64,000 bases of DNA from Agrypnia vestita. Its lineage: Eukaryota; Arthropoda; Insecta; Trichoptera; Phryganeidae. Both the position numbers and the translations under genes were made by a program. The stretch lies in the NCBI GenBank assembly GCA_016648135.1, contig JADDOH010023013.1, positions 248,001-312,000 of the forward strand. Direction: 5' to 3'. Of this stretch, positions 1-11,449 are shown piece after piece. The notes below the pieces were generated by a model. It was given only the letters and a program-made list of their open reading frames with translations. It did not search any database and was not told the DNA's origin. Every line of letters starts with the position of its first letter. Position 1 is the stretch's first letter.

Positions 1-165
1 TTTTAAACTCTCGCGCGGGAAAGATCGGTCTCTTCTGCATGCAGCACTTTGAACGATTAAAACCGAGGGTTCGGGAAACAGAACATCAGGTTCTACCCGG
101 TAATAATCGCTATTGTGCACATCCAGTCTTGAGATCAGCAGACCATAAGGTACACAACTAATTTT
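1..165 (+). other. GC-richer island at the left edge, possible partial exon
   Basis: This stretch is clearly less AT-rich than what follows. One plus frame is open from the window edge through a run containing IGLFCMQHFERLKPRV and NRYCAHPVLRSADHK, then meets AAG|GTACAC, a usable splice donor near 150. I do not recognise the peptide and cannot see the upstream exon. It could equally be a repeat remnant. Confidence 0.2.
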
Positions 166-1309
166 GTTGTATATTATCTTTCACAGAACCCTCCCGGCAT
201 TTAAATTAAAACCTAATATTCAACGCTATCTAAATTACAAATTTCTTAGATGAATCAATTCAAATGAAAACTACCTAGATTGAATCATTGTAAATTAAAC
301 TCCTTGGATTTAATTTAATTTCATAACAAAGATGTAAATTCTCCAGTTTCGCGATTTAGAAACGTATGCATAATCTTGATGGTGTAATCCCTCGATATGG
401 TCAAATTTTATTAGTAATTACTTCACCTAGACAAGAATGTATTGCAATATTATTAAGGAGTCATCTCCGAACCATTTTCTCCAGTAATTAGGCAAAGTCT
501 TAACATTTCTACGAATTGAAACGCTCAGCTTTTGATTCTAAATAATTACTTTTATAACAATGCAAATCTATCGCTCGATAGTCAGGTAGCCAGGACAAAA
601 AGGAAGGAGAAACGCGAAGATGAATGCTGAGAGACACCGGGTTTGCGCGAACATTTCCTACAGACCGCCAAGCAGATCATCTACAAGATGATGTTGCTCC
701 TACATTGGAGCGGGTCACGGATCATCACGCTCCGTCAAAATGTATAAAATGGCACCAGAACTCCATATTAGCACGTCAACATCAGGATCATTCATAATCT
801 GTATTCAAAAACTGTACATAATGTAATTCATAAATTCCATCGTCGAAATTAAAAGGCTCAGGTATTATTGGAAATTGTGCTTATACAAAATAGGTTCAGG
901 AGCAGTTAGCGGCCGACTTTGCAAGCAATTCTTTAGTAATAAATTGTACTAAATTCAAGATAGTATTAGTTCGCTGTAGGTAAAATGAAATTTATTCTTG
1001 TATCATAATTTTATAATAATCTAATCGATTTTCAGTTCCACCTAATGTAAAATCCACTTGTCCAGTTTAGCATCCCACATTATATTGCCCCAGCCGTTCA
1101 TTACTGGCCGAACCCACCTATATACCTTGGTCTCATGCGTCTCTCTGAGCATTTGGTGGTCAGATCACGTGAACTCCTTCAGAGCCTGATGCAATAAAAC
1201 TCATCAAATATAAAACCAGTCCGTGACTACAGTGCACCCAAACCTCCCAGTTTGGCATCCTAACCTCCCAATATATTTAAAAGTGATAAGATACGTTGAA
1301 CTGCAACAC
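166..1309. other. AT-rich region, no gene seen
   Basis: No long open frame and no recognisable domain. A short GC-richer patch near 600-760 has an ATG frame of about 23 codons that then stops. Nothing supports a gene here. Confidence 0.5.
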
Positions 1310-1705
1310 GTCGTTTCTCCAACTTGCCATAATTCTAAATTTTTCAAGTCCAAAATGTTAATTTCATAATATGTAGATTAATTACGATAGTTTGAAAAAA
1401 AATTAGATCCTTGCGCCACAAATCATTACATTTTAGTTCACATAATTTGAAACTTTTTTTAAGATTTGACAAAATTGAAAAAATATTTCTTTTTTTCCGC
1501 AAGTGAGAACAACAAATATCAATTTCTATTACTATATATAATATATATTATATATTATATATATATTAGTAATAGAAATGTCGCAATCTTTGTTTTTAGA
1601 TTAATAGATATTGTGTTTTCAAAATAATTTCTAGAAATTTGCAAAAAATATCTGATAAATAGGTCCCTTGACTTTCGACTAACGAGGTTCTCCGTATTAC
1701 CTTCA
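1310..1705. mobile_element. pogo-like non-autonomous element (MITE)
   Basis: The right end reads GACTAACGAGGTTCTCC, a variant of the AATTAACGAGGTTCTAC end that recurs at 18138-18242 and 60811-60852. The interior (GCAAGTGAGAACAACAAAT) is shared with 55350-55450. A symmetric core, TTTCTATTAC...GTAATAGAAA around an AT run at 1524-1580, can fold back. TTAATTCGAA-type ends are known from pogo/Tigger transposons; the family call is inference. Confidence 0.5.
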
Positions 1706-3061
1706 TTTATGAATATACATAAAAAAAGATTATCCTTAATTGCTAAATGATTTGCAACAAATCTTAATTTTTAACACAAAATAATGGAGAAATCAAATAT
1801 TTAAACTGATGCTAACTTCTTCGTTTTCCAATTGGCCCCAGCAAAGTCTTTCTAAAACCTTGCAATACTCAAACAATTCTTGGATTTTTACATATTTACA
1901 TTTTACACTTTACATATTTTTCTTACATTTTGTATGCTTTGAAGGAATGGTTGATGGGAGATGGGGAATTAATGAATACAGCATTATTACACAGATGGTC
2001 AAATATTTTGCGTATATTTAAATGTTTTGAGATATATTTAAATATGACTGTGATGAATATATGCAATTATTAAGAGACACGGTATTATAACATTTACGCA
2101 CAGTCATCAATAAAATAAAGAAGAAATAATTTGATTTAAATGAACGCGTCTCGGGTTGAAGGAGAGTTGAGCGAATCGGAGACATAGAATACTAATTCTG
2201 AAATATTAAATAAAGGTATCAGTCAGTTAATTCAAGATAAACATTTTTAAAAAACATGAGATTTTAAATGGTAAAAAAATACATAACTATAAATTATTGT
2301 CTAAAAATATTTAAATGATAATGCCATTTAATTTGTTTTAAAAATTAGCAAATAACTAATTTAATCAGGATTTAGCATATATGTTAATTTGACTAGATTT
2401 AATCTAATAAAAATTGCTATACTGCAAATGGAAAAGTGCTATAAAGAATACAAGTCAACATGTATGTATAGTAATCACTCAAATAATAAACAGCAAGTAC
2501 CGTAAGACTAGCGAATGCTTTGCCTCCCCTAAGAATACTGAGTAACGTATGGTCTATGCATGTGAGGTTTGGAGAATAAATATCCATGTCTATCTATGCT
2601 TTATTTAAATTCAAAAAGACAATATATTGTTGAAAATATTTACAAATTTCAGGAATGCCGTCATCATTTAAATACACCGCAAGTTTCAAATAAGGTTCAA
2701 ACATTGAATTACCATAATTTAATCTTTACAGTAGACATTGTTAATCTATTAAAGAGAATTATAAATAAAGTGTAACATCCAAAGCACAATGAAAGTTCTA
2801 CTGCAGGCTTTAAAATTACAATCCCCGCAGGATGCAGACACTATTCCGCACGGGACGCATCCAGACTAATCCATACGAGATGTAGTAACACTAATAATGC
2901 CATTTTGTACTACGATTGTACAGCTTTTTTCACAAAAGTAAAAAAAATTAACTATAATATATATATATATACACACAAATGATAATTTACACATATTGTT
3001 TCTCTGGTGGGACCAGTATTACACTTGAATTAATAAATGGCTATCTAGTTGCGTAAGCTGA
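1706..3061. other. AT-rich intergenic DNA downstream of CDC27
   Basis: Only short unlinked frames. The minus-strand AATAAA nearest CDC27 is the complement of TTTATT at 2600-2605, about 460 nt past the stop, and could be its poly(A) signal. A short (TA)n run lies near 2956-2972. Confidence 0.4.
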
Positions 3062-4934
3062 CTACAGAGCGGGGTCAGGGGGGTCCTCGGCTCGCGTGGG
3101 GTCAAATGCCTCCTTAATATGACCGCTGGCTCCCTTAGGATCCAGGTCCGTAGCCCAACTGAAGTGCATGAGGGCCAGATGAGCATTACCCAGCTTGTTG
3201 TGCACCTTCCCCAGCAAGTAGTACACCAGAGACTCTTTGGGGACGAGATCTTTTAATTCTTCCAGTTCCTCCAGGGCTTCTTTTAACCGTCCCGCCGAGA
3301 AGAGGACTGAAGCGCGATGAAAGCGACACAAGGGATTCTTGGGATCCACTCGCACGGCATGGTCCAGCGTGGCCAGCGCACGCTCCGCCCGGCCCAGTGC
3401 CACCTGCACCACTCCCAAATGACAGCGCAGCACCCCCGACTCCGGGTGAATGCCGAGAGCCCGTCTGAAATGTACTTCCGCCAATCTGAAGCGCTCCTGT
3501 TTGGAGTACACTGTGGCAATACCAAACCACGCATTGTAGTGGCGAGGATCCAGTCTGACTGCGCTACGAAAGCAGGCCATGGCCTTGTCAGTTTCTTCCG
3601 TGGCCACATACTCGTGACCGAGAAGAGTATGCGCATAAGGGCGATCGGGTCTAAGCTGGACGGCTCTTCTGAAGAATCTCACAGCTGTGTCGTGCTCCTT
3701 ATGCAGAGAGAAACAATTTCCCGCCACCAACCAGGCTGTAGGACAGCGTCGGTCCCGCGCCACCAACTCACGAGCTAGAGCTGACAACTCCACCTCCCGC
3801 TGCAAGTGCCACAGACAGGTACTGTAGGTATCCAGATGCTCTACACGGAGAGGGTGCGTAGCTCGCACCTCGGCAAAATTACGAGCTGCCGCTTCATATT
3901 CGCCTAGCTCGTGGTGTGCCAATGCTATTAATGTCCGTACCCAGGGCGAACGATATTGTCTAGGGGGCAGTTCTTCTAGCAAGTCTAGGGCTTTACGGCA
4001 CTCCAAACTCGCTAACTTGGAGTAAGCGTGGCCTATGGTCCGTAATAAGGCCATCAGACCCTCGGAACTATGGCGAGCGGCCTGCTGCGGAGCAACTGTT
4101 GCGCAACTGGCCGCCACTCTCTCTACATTGTCCCGAGTGTGGCATTCGGTCATTTCTCCAAGATTGGATTTACTTAAAATAGCTTTGGACAGTCTTTGCT
4201 TGCTTTTCCTCGAAGGACTTTTAGGCGCTGCAAATTTTCTATTTGGTGATTTGTTGTTTTCTTTAACCGAGTAACTATTGCTAAATAGTCGGGACGATCG
4301 CCGCACATGTGGGGTGGGGCCGATGTGCGCCTGGCGCGGGGCCGGGCTGAAAACAGCCTCTTTTAACTGCCCCACATGCGCCCTCAGCGTGTGCACTAAC
4401 TTCGGCAATGCCTTCTGCTCATTGGCATCTGTCAAGGTGGGCGTATAGAGGGCGAGAGGGGATTCTTCCAAGGGCAGGATGCCGAAGGAGGGGGAGAAGG
4501 GGCTCGTGGCCGAGCCTCCAAACACGCTTCGCAGACGACGCGCCCCAGCTACACTGTCGGGAGTGATGCCCCCGGCCCCCCCCACACTAACCGTCGCGGC
4601 GGTGTTGGCCGGGGTAATCTTGACACTGTTGTTGAGTATGGCTACGGTGGCGGTGGTATTGGCGGCAGTCTCCACGGGAGCCGGAGGAGGACACTCTTTG
4701 AGGGTAGAGAGCTGAAAGATGGAGTGAGGATCTACTTTCTCCCCGGCATGACATAGCTGAGTGAAAGAATCCCACAGGAACGGATTGAGCGTGAGGGCCC
4801 GGCGGTGCGCTTCGGCTGCCCTGCCGCGTCTCTCAGTGGCAGTGTAGAGGCGGGCGAGCAGCTGCAGCCCGAAGGGAGCAGACTCACCCAATTCATTTTC
4901 TGCTCCATTCAGAGCCACCTCTGCATCAGTTAGT
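3062..4934 (-). CDS. Cdc27: CDC27 exon 4 (large 3' exon)
   Basis: A single 1873-base exon carries residues 84-706: the end of the N-terminal TPRs, the linker and the whole C-terminal TPR array, ending in TAG at 3064-3062. It is far more GC-rich than its surroundings, which produces several long but meaningless antisense frames. Confidence 0.96.
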
Positions 4935-6451
4935 CTGAAAGAAAAAAAACATATTCTCAATTTTCCAGTCTTTTCAATAAACATTAGCAGCTTCCCAGGC
5001 ATTTCTGTCTGAGCTGAGAACACGCCTCGAGCGTCCTTATATTATACCACAGGTGTCAGTAGTGAAGGTGAACTAGAATCACTTGTTTATTAAAATATGC
5101 AATCATCGACCCCCTGTTGCCAGCCAAAATTGTTATTTTTAAGCTGCGGCCCACGATCAAGTACAGCGGCGGCAATAGATGTACCATAGAGCAAACATGC
5201 AGATGGAAGAGCCCTATTGCAATCGCAACTGAAATAAGGGTAAAGGAGTATGATCCATCCCTCAGACTCACTCATGCAAGGATTCACAACAGAAAAGTCA
5301 TGGCAGAAGGAACCTTGCGAGATCACCAAACACTTGTATTTTATCTTTGTATTTGAGTATATTGACCTCTTTCGTCATAGTCTACTTACAAAAATACACC
5401 GGGTTTGAAATATTTGACGTACATGCACACGTTACGACCTTTCTGGCCGATGTTTCGGATCAGGGTCACAGGGTCCACTATCACTAAGGGTATGAAACCT
5501 AAGAACATCTTAATGCACATATTTCATCTGGAGATACCAGATTGATATAGTAAATGTATATACATTTTCAAATTTATTGCAACATTATTAGCCATCTGAA
5601 AACATTTTCTCCAATCATAAAAATGCTTATATTTCCTCCAAATGCTGGAAAAATCTGCCAATTACTAAAGTGCAGAATATGGAGTCCACCACCAATCTTT
5701 GACTCAAATGTCAAAATGCATGATGATATTTTCGAAACCTTCAAGTAACTCTTTTAATACTCTCCTTTCAATTATTTTTTTACAAATCAGGGCACTCAGC
5801 ACACTTACTCTTGAAAAGATCGGCATTGGACCCCATATTCTGTACTTGTGCAAAAAGCAATGTCCTATATTTATCAAAAATGTCAGGCCCTTTATAATTT
5901 CAGCCGACCCTGCTCTGGAAAAGCTAATATTGGGTATTTTACTAATACAGTATGGCTAATATAATAAACAACGCTATTAATTATTAACATTTACTCACTT
6001 TTCCAAATCAATGGCACATTTCGCTAGGAGGAATCGAGCATTAGGGGTTGTCGGAGATGTGTTGCTCAGGAGCCAAAACGCTTCATTTACTCTCCCAGCA
6101 CGGTAGTAGCACGTCCCGAGCAGAAATGCACTTTCTTCTGACTCCACTGAAATCAAAAAACGTAATAACAGACCTTCAGGACACAAAGACTAAACTTTTT
6201 GATGTTCCCATAAAATATTGTACCATTAGAAAAATATCAATAATATCAACAAAATTTCTTACACTCAGCGAATAACCGTTCGGCCAGAAAGACTGCGTCT
6301 GCGTAAGCATAATGGTTAAGACAGTGCCATATCGCAGCCTGAAATAATAAAAACACAAAATAAAATGTCAATCATTTAAGTTCGGTCATGATTGTCAAAA
6401 CGTTTGACAGTAAATACTAAAATTTACCTGAACAGGTTCTTGGACGATCAT
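3062..6451 (-). CDS. Cdc27: CDC27/APC3, anaphase-promoting complex TPR subunit (complete, 4 coding exons)
   Basis: Core scaffold subunit of the anaphase-promoting complex, the nuclear/cytosolic E3 ligase that marks cyclin B and securin for destruction. In the family, the C-terminal TPR superhelix binds the IR tails of Cdc20/Cdh1 and APC10. Exons on the minus strand are 6451-6428, 6338-6263, 6146-5999 and 4934-3062. All introns are GT-AG and phases close, giving 706 aa. The N-terminus (MIVQEPVQAAIWHCLNHYAY, then LAERLFAE) matches animal CDC27 closely. Residues 1 to about 150 are N-terminal TPRs, about 155-370 a low-complexity Ser/Pro/Lys-rich linker, and about 374-690 the C-terminal TPR array with hallmark strings GNCFSL, YAHTLLGHEY, NPLCRFHRASVLF, VPKESLVYYLLGKV and HFSWATDLDPKGA. 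It is shorter than the human protein (about 824 aa): the linker is reduced and the acidic C-terminal tail is lacking. The start is chosen by homology. Confidence 0.96.
4935..5998 (-). other. CDC27 intron 3
   Basis: Mostly AT-rich. It contains a repeat shared with 21945-22005 (ACGACCTTTCTGGCCGA, then TTTCGGATC) at about 5434-5460, the degenerate relative of a Penelope-like motif on the minus strand. Nothing else recognised. Confidence 0.7.
5999..6146 (-). CDS. Cdc27: CDC27 exon 3
   Basis: Encodes ESEESAFLLGTCYYRAGRVN and on to FLLAKCAIDLEK, the second helical repeat of the N-terminal TPR domain. It starts after TTTCAG and ends at GAAAA|GTGAGT, leaving two bases that complete a lysine codon with exon 4. 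Confidence 0.95.
6263..6338 (-). CDS. Cdc27: CDC27 exon 2
   Basis: Seventy-six bases after the acceptor TTTCAG, encoding AAIWHCLNHYAYADAVFLAE and then RLFAE. It ends at GAGT|GTAAGA with one base carried into the next codon. Confidence 0.92.
6428..6451 (-). CDS. Cdc27: CDC27 exon 1
   Basis: Twenty-four bases encoding MIVQEPVQ, ending at CAG|GTAAAT. The short first exon is accepted because the next exon continues the family sequence (AAIWHCLNHYAY) in phase 0. Confidence 0.9.
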
Positions 6452-6839
6452 AGTCGCTGATGTTTTAAGAAAAACTATTCACAGCGCAGAAAATATATAC
6501 TATTCTTATTGGTATTTCAAAAACATTTTCACTAAATTTAATTTTATAATTTACTTTAACAAACGGCGAACCTCCAAGCAGACATTTCCTCCCGATAAAA
6601 CAGTAATACCACTATTGAAAAATATATATTTTAGTGAAATATACTATATATTCATAAACGTGGAGGCGAACCACTCGAGCATGAACGGAGAAATAACAAT
6701 TAATTTTAATGTATTGTCACGTGTCGTGGCTAAAGAGAAATGAATTAAAACACTGGAAATTAATTGGTGATTTATTAATTAATAATACATTAACTATTCA
6801 ATGTACAAAGTCACCTAAAACGAATTAAATTATATTCAA
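6452..6839. other. CDC27 upstream region
   Basis: AT-rich DNA immediately 5' of the CDC27 start. It should hold the 5' UTR and promoter, but I see no distinctive core element. Inverted AT-rich stretches at about 6755-6795 are of unknown meaning. Confidence 0.3.
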
Positions 6840-7200
6840 TTTAATTTTCACAAATGATTTGTTAACATCCACCCTCTCACTCTCTCCCGTTAGATTCCTG
6901 ATTCTTCTGTAGGCTAGTTAGTGCATGCTTGTCTCTGACAAGATTAACACTCATGTGCTAAACATTGGTGAAACTTTAACGATGTGTGGTTATGGTGTGG
7001 TGTATAATATTGTGAACATAGTAGTGTAGTGTTGGTCCTGACGAAGAGACGGGTGCGTCTCGAAACCGGTAGATCTTAAATCTGGTAGTGGTTTTTACTA
7101 AGTTCACTAACATTCTGTTAAAATTAATTTTGTTGAGATTCCTCGTGAATGTGATTTGATAACATTTATTGATATTGAGGAGGAGTTTATTAACCATACA
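6840..7200 (+). mobile_element. Penelope-like element 3' region with hammerhead-like motif
   Basis: Matches, in order and orientation, the region downstream of the GIY-YIG frame on the minus strand at 17339-17650: GTTAACA...CACCC, TAGTGCATGCTAGTC-like, GGTGAAA.TTTAAC, then the hammerhead-like core at 7038-7065. No coding part remains in this copy. It abuts the LINE remnant that follows. Confidence 0.6.
7038..7065 (+). ncRNA. hammerhead-ribozyme-like core (Penelope-like family 1, copy 1)
   Basis: CTGACGA, then a perfect 5-bp stem GAGAC/GTCTC closed by a six-base loop, then GAAA. This fits the CUGANGA - stem II - GAAA core of hammerhead ribozymes, which are known from Penelope-like retroelements. 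A weak stem III (CCGG with CTGG) and a UA follow; I find no convincing stem I, so cleavage activity is doubtful. Confidence 0.5.
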
Positions 7201-7204
7201 GTAG

Positions 7205-8530
7205 GCCGATACGCGGGTGAAATCATCTCGGATTTTTTTTACTGTCTTCTAGGGAGCTAACTTTGGCATAGATATTCATATCATCAGCGTATAGAAGAAA
7301 GTTAGTGTATTGGAAGTAGGTATGTATGTCGTTTATATATATTATGAAAAGCAAACTCCCCTGGGGACTTCCGAGAAGATGCGGGCCCAATCTGATTTAA
7401 AACCACCTACGACTACCGCTTGGTTTTTGTTACTGATATAGGAAATAAGCCATCTTAGTAAGTCTCCATGAATGCCAATTTTTAGAAGTTTATCAACTAA
7501 AATGCGATGATCTACTTTGTCGAAGACCTTACTATCATTTATGTAAGTGGCGTCAGTTTACACTCGCTGATCCATAGAGGATAGTACATAATGTGTGAAA
7601 GTAGTCAGATTTGCAGTGGTGGAACGACCAGCAAAGAATCCGTGTTGTTGGGGAATTATGTATGGCTTAATAGCGTTCAAAACCTCTGTTTCCAACTGAT
7701 AACTGTTAATTTAGAAAAGGGCCTATAATTCGTCACTTTATTTCTATTGCCAGATTTGAAAATGGGGGTAATATATGCATTTTTCCATTGGTCTGGGAAA
7801 ATACCTTTATCGATAGATTTAGTGAACAATAGGCTGAGCGGGATGACAGTACTGGAACGGCACGCATGGACGAATGAAGGCAGGATTCCGTCAGACCCAG
7901 CGCTCTTGTTTAAATCCAGACTGTTTATGTGATTTTGTAGGTGGGTTGTATTGACTGTGATCTGTTATATATCAGCAGGACCAAATTCGTTTTCATGTTC
8001 GGATGCACCCCCAGATTGACCATTTTCAGAAGTTCTGTTTTGGTAAGATTCTTTATTCGGTATGGGCGAAGATAACTTTTTTGTTTTTACATAAGACCAG
8101 AAACTTTTAGGATCAGATGTGATTGAATTCTCTATTCTTAGAATATAATTATCGTAGTGGGTTTTAGACAGATTTTTTAGTTTAGTCCTTATGACGTGTT
8201 ACAAGGAATTCGGACAGTGCGTGAATTCTTTTTTGCATCTCGTTACAATATTTTATGGTATTTTTTTTACTAAGAATATCCATAAACCACATGGTTGCAA
8301 ATTAGAAATTTATTTAGTTTAATTTATTATCGAAGAAAGTCCTGGACATGAGTTAAATTTTAATACTGTTCTTAGTTAGTCGCCAATGTTTTTTCGAATA
8401 TTCCATGCACTTATTATTAAACCGTTCACTAATTAACGTTATTTCTAGTCCTTGGATCACTTTTGAAAAACTCTGTTAGATATTCGCTCATAGTAAGGGT
8501 TCGCCTTGTTTTCCTCTTTCATTCACTTTT
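7205..8530 (-). pseudogene. decayed non-LTR retrotransposon reverse transcriptase (jockey/CR1-like)
   Basis: Reading the minus strand from about 8450 downward gives, across several frames and stops: SITSDPKSFWSYVKTKKLSS, LNKSAGSDGILPSF, then ITPIFKSG and NYRPFS (RT finger), PQQHGFFAGRSTTANL, DKVDHRILVDKLLKIGIH, VPRGVCF and FLLYADDMNIYAK, which holds the YADD catalytic box near 7275-7300. The order fits jockey-type LINE reverse transcriptases. Multiple stops and shifts show it is dead. The endonuclease and 5' half are missing. Confidence 0.8.
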
Positions 8531-11440
8531 TACTTGCGCTGGTTTCACTTACTAATATCGCATGTTGTAGTATCACTGATTACTGATTCACACTGATTCA
8601 CTGTTCAATCGGAGATGTCGCCTTGTTAATTTCACTAACTGAATTCTCGAGCCTTCGACGCGTGACTCTTTATATACCAAAATTCCTCCGAATGATTAAT
8701 TATAGAGGTAATGAGAAACTTCTCGAATTTATTCTTCGTACGGATTTATTCGGCGATCGAATGTTACGAATGCTCCAGAGAGATAACGTGGTCATGGTTG
8801 AGTGACCCCGGATTACGTGCGTAATTGGTCCGTCGTCACGGTTGACTGCACACGATCGCGTATCACCGCACCATTTTTAGCATTTAGCAGGTACTCAGTA
8901 CCTCTTAACAATATTACAAAAGTACTAGCCGTAAACTTGTGAAAACTCGCGGAACATGATAATAATTAGTAACGACCCTTGCGTGCACTCACCCGGGTGT
9001 GACATGCCAATCAGCCGCGCGCTGATTAACGTGTTATACTCGGGCACCCGCGACTCATTAGTTGCTTGTGATCATCATGTTGTTGTTGTAATTCCAGCGA
9101 GTTACGGAAAGACAGACATTCGAAATAAAGATAGTTGATAAGAGATAAGTATCTTAAGGTTTTAATTTTTGCCTACAGTACCCCGTTTATTTAAAAAAAA
9201 AATTTTTTGCATAATTGAAAAATTTAATAAATATATTACTTTGGTATCAGTTGAAATTTTAATATTAATAATTTTTCCTTTTTACAATTGTTTTTGTGAA
9301 AATTATTATAATAGTTGTTTTATTTTATTATATTATAATTGTATTGTTCTCCGTTTCAAATTACTCTTCTCTGTGTTTAATATTAACAGTATTTACATTT
9401 AAGCAACTTTTGAAGACAGGGATTTTTGCTTTTTGCGGTAAATCTGTTTAATATTCTGGCAACACTGTTAATGGACGGATTGTTCCCGATTTTAGTCTTT
9501 GACATTCCTTGCGAAATAACAAATAAAAATTTATATAATTGTTTTGTGTTTGAGTGATGTGCGTTTCTATTTATATAAAGAGTGTAAATTGTTTATGTTT
9601 GTTATAAATACATTGCAGTTAAGTGTCTAATGTGAAAGGTGCATTTTATTGATGACATCTGTTTCTGACTATAGTTTCGCTTGTACGTCGTCAATACAAA
9701 CAGGTAGGCCCCTTTGAGTTCACCATCGTAGAACGTTAATTTGGAATTTTTCGATAATGTAGCCTTGGATAGCGGGGAAAGGATTTGTATAATTTAGTAT
9801 ATCGTTGTTCGACCCTGATTTTTGTACCAGGACACGCTTCATAAATTTGCGTCAAGCTTCACGATTGACATTGCATATGCTCGTATTTACCTATCAATAA
9901 TTATCAATGTTGCTCATAAGTTGCATTCGACACCGATTCTATTATTGCGCTAATATTTTCACTAGATAGAAAACGTACTTGTACGCAATTAATATTCCTG
10001 TTTCTTCTAGACTTGTTTGCATAGAAGTATGTTTTTCCTTAAATACTAATGAGTTCACGTTCAAAAAATGTATGATAAGATAAGCCCATCTGGTTGCTAT
10101 TAACTATATAACTTTTAATCACGAAATTAGTGGTTATCTTGTTTACAAATAAATATTTAGAATTTATTTAGACTAATTAAAATTACCTGTTGTAATTATG
10201 TTTCACTTGTAAATGTCATCATAATCATCATTTCATGGGAAAATTACTTATCTAGTATATAGTAAATACAAATAAAAGTTTAGCTTTGTATCTAATGCTT
10301 CTTTGGAGGTTAATTTGAATGAAGATTTATATATTACATTGGAGTAAAGTATCAATTTCCTTTGAAATATGAATTAGGTGGATGTGTGAGCTTTTTGTTT
10401 TAAAGTTCATTTTTAAACAAATAATAACTGCTCTCAAAAATCTTAAAATCAGCTTTTGTTTCTGAATTTTTCAACATGATGTTGTATACTTGTTTTATTT
10501 TTTAATAATATAAACATTTTAAACAATCGTGTTTAGTATGTCTGACAATGTATAATAACGAAAAATCTTTAAAATGGAAGCTCAAGCTGTGAGCTTTTTT
10601 TTCTTGCTATGTATCGCGATTTAATATGCAACGGGTAAAAGGGTGATATGCTTATAATATAGCACTGTTCTCGGATTGAGAGACCGACAAGTTGGTTGCA
10701 TTTTTCACAACTCATCGGTCTGACATTTTGCATTACAAGAAACTATTTAAAAAGAATATAAAAAAATGTTCCTGTTGTTCATACAATGAAAATAAGTATT
10801 TCACTATATAATTTAATGTCCTGTTAATTTAATCTAACTAAAATAATCGTAATCTAAATTAAACAAATCAAACCTAATAACCTAACCTAACCAAACCTAA
10901 TAACCTAACCAAACCAAACCTAATAACCTAACCTAACTTCATATATTGCCTATGAAATATCAAAATATGCAATGCATTTTTCGAAACTTTAAAGTGTAAT
11001 ATCTTATTTAATACTTACTTTTTAAACGTAAATTATCTTGCATTTTGTTATTAGCACGTTCAATAATATAGTGAAATAATCATTTTCGTTGTATATGCAA
11101 TGGGACAATTATCTTGGATTTAGCCAATTAAGCTGTTATATGAAATTTCTTTGAATTGTGTTCATTGAGTCATTTTTAGATGCTTTATTGAATAAACATC
11201 TTTATTTGGCAAACATTTTAGCCATACTAGTTTTTTAACAATTAGACCTGCATGGCCATTTACCAATCTTCTTAAATCTGTCAACTAAAGCATTTCATCA
11301 GCCAAAGTATGAATCTTTTACTTTTTTTTGCTATTTATATTTTATTTATATAAGGAAACATGCGGGACAGTTTAATATATAAATAGTCTAAACAGTTTCT
11401 TTTTAATTAAATTTATCATTGTTACATTAACATAGTAGAA
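8531..11440. other. AT-rich intergenic region
   Basis: No gene recognised. Small inverted repeats occur near 9010-9035 and 10675-10720. A CCTAA-rich patch (10850-10940) is listed separately. The rest is AT-rich with only short frames. Confidence 0.5.
10850..10940. repeat. degenerate CCTAA run, telomere-like interstitial repeat
   Basis: Repeated CCTAA units interspersed with CCAAACCTAATAA variants. The unit is the complement of TTAGG, the ancestral arthropod telomere repeat. It is imperfect and flanked by ordinary AT-rich DNA. Confidence 0.55.
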
Positions 11441-11449
11441 GTTCATTAT

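Noticed and set aside
3186..3778. Several open frames of 114-153 codons overlapping the CDC27 exon on both strands
   Set aside because: They are other-frame shadows of a GC-rich coding exon; none shows a domain, while the CDC27 frame is conserved throughout.
4035..4775. Short plus and minus frames inside the CDC27 linker
   Set aside because: Shadows of the low-complexity linker; no independent support.
8956..9402. 60- and 77-codon plus frames
   Set aside because: AT-driven or chance frames with no domain, splice context or conservation signal.
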